In this document: in pieces, positions 6,137 to 6,247 of the stretch
Numbering within the stretch: the first letter of the stretch is position 1
Layout of the letters: every line of letters starts with the position of its first letter
Made by a program: the position numbers and the translations under genes
DNA from: Verrucomicrobiota bacterium
GTDB lineage: Bacteria; Verrucomicrobiota; Verrucomicrobiia; Limisphaerales; JADLHS01
Direction of reading: 5' to 3'
Length of the DNA: 6,247 nt
Assembly (NCBI GenBank): GCA_004297495.1
Contig: SCTL01000642.1
Coordinates: forward strand, 1-6,247
The notes under the pieces: model-generated
What the model was told of the DNA's origin: nothing
What the model saw: the letters and a program-made list of their open reading frames with translations, nothing else
Database searches by the model: none

Positions 6137-6144
6137 TCTGCGCA

Positions 6145-6247
6145 ATGAATTTAGCCCAAGCTTTTGCCGAGTGCGCCCGCAAGCGTCCTGAAAAAATCGC
6201 GCTCTACTGGGCTGAGGCTCGGTTCACTTACAGCGAATTACTCGCGC
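6145..6247 (+). CDS. AMP-dependent synthetase/ligase (acyl-CoA synthetase-like), N-terminal fragment
   Basis: Only the first 34 codons are inside the window: MNLAQAFAECARKRPEKIAL, then YWAEARFTYSELLA. The pattern 'short helix, RxPEKIAL, aromatic residues, (F/Y)TYSEL' is the typical N-terminus of the ANL superfamily (AMP-binding enzymes such as long-chain fatty-acid-CoA ligases), which adenylate a carboxylate and then usually form a thioester. The catalytic motifs lie beyond the right edge, so the substrate cannot be assigned. The frame is open to the edge. The ATG at 6145 has no Shine-Dalgarno of its own; the nearest is the GGAGG of the small upstream ORF. It is divergent from RNase D and unrelated to ACIII. 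Confidence 0.8.
   Translation, partial: MNLAQAFAECARKRPEKIALYWAEARFTYSELLA

Larger units (their letters stand above)
5956..6144. other. Divergent intergenic region between RNase D and the AMP-ligase gene
   Basis: These 189 bases separate two divergently oriented genes and should contain both promoters. They are dominated by 7-bp tandem repeats and a long inverted repeat (listed separately). Each arm of the inverted repeat carries an outward-facing TTGACG, which resembles a -35 box. I see no good -10 box at the right distance on either side, so I do not call promoters. Confidence 0.6.

Overview
The window carries the start of an operon for alternative complex III (ACIII, the quinol:electron-acceptor oxidoreductase that replaces cytochrome bc1 in many bacteria). 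An RNase D gene lies upstream on the same strand, and the first codons of an acyl-CoA synthetase/AMP-ligase gene run off the right edge. The DNA is GC-rich. The ActB protein has the long N-terminal extension before its Tat motif that is typical of ACIII, and the intergenic DNA is full of short palindromes and heptamer repeats. Together these suggest a Verrucomicrobiota-like (PVC) bacterium, possibly of the Pedosphaera/Limisphaerales kind. That placement is inference only, because no rRNA or other marker gene is present.

Layout, left to right. Positions 1-461 (minus) hold the first 153 codons of actC, a NrfD/PsrC-type membrane subunit. Positions 461-3820 (minus) hold actB, a large fused protein with a molybdopterin-oxidoreductase-like domain followed by an iron-sulfur domain. 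Positions 3817-4485 (minus) hold actA, a membrane-anchored pentaheme cytochrome c. Transcription runs actA>actB>actC. The junctions are an ATGA overlap (actA/actB) and a TAATG overlap (actB/actC), so the three genes are almost certainly co-transcribed and translationally coupled. Positions 4486-4899 are a gene-free leader with several hairpins and a CRP-like palindrome. Positions 4900-5955 (minus) hold RNase D. Positions 5956-6144 are a divergent intergenic region with tandem heptamers and a 23-bp perfect inverted repeat. Its 20-nt loop contains a Shine-Dalgarno sequence and the ATG of a 21-codon ORF. Positions 6145-6247 (plus) are the start of the AMP-ligase gene.

How the genes work together. 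From knowledge of the family, ActC with other membrane subunits (not in view) oxidises quinol, the ActB iron-sulfur chain and the ActA hemes move the electrons, and a cytochrome c or a directly attached terminal oxidase accepts them. RNase D (3' exonuclease) and the acyl-CoA synthetase are unrelated neighbours.

I see no new enzyme system here. The protein genes are recognisable families. The parts most worth a second look are the two intergenic regions: the hairpin-rich actA leader, and the inverted repeat with an ORF start in its loop between RNase D and the ligase.
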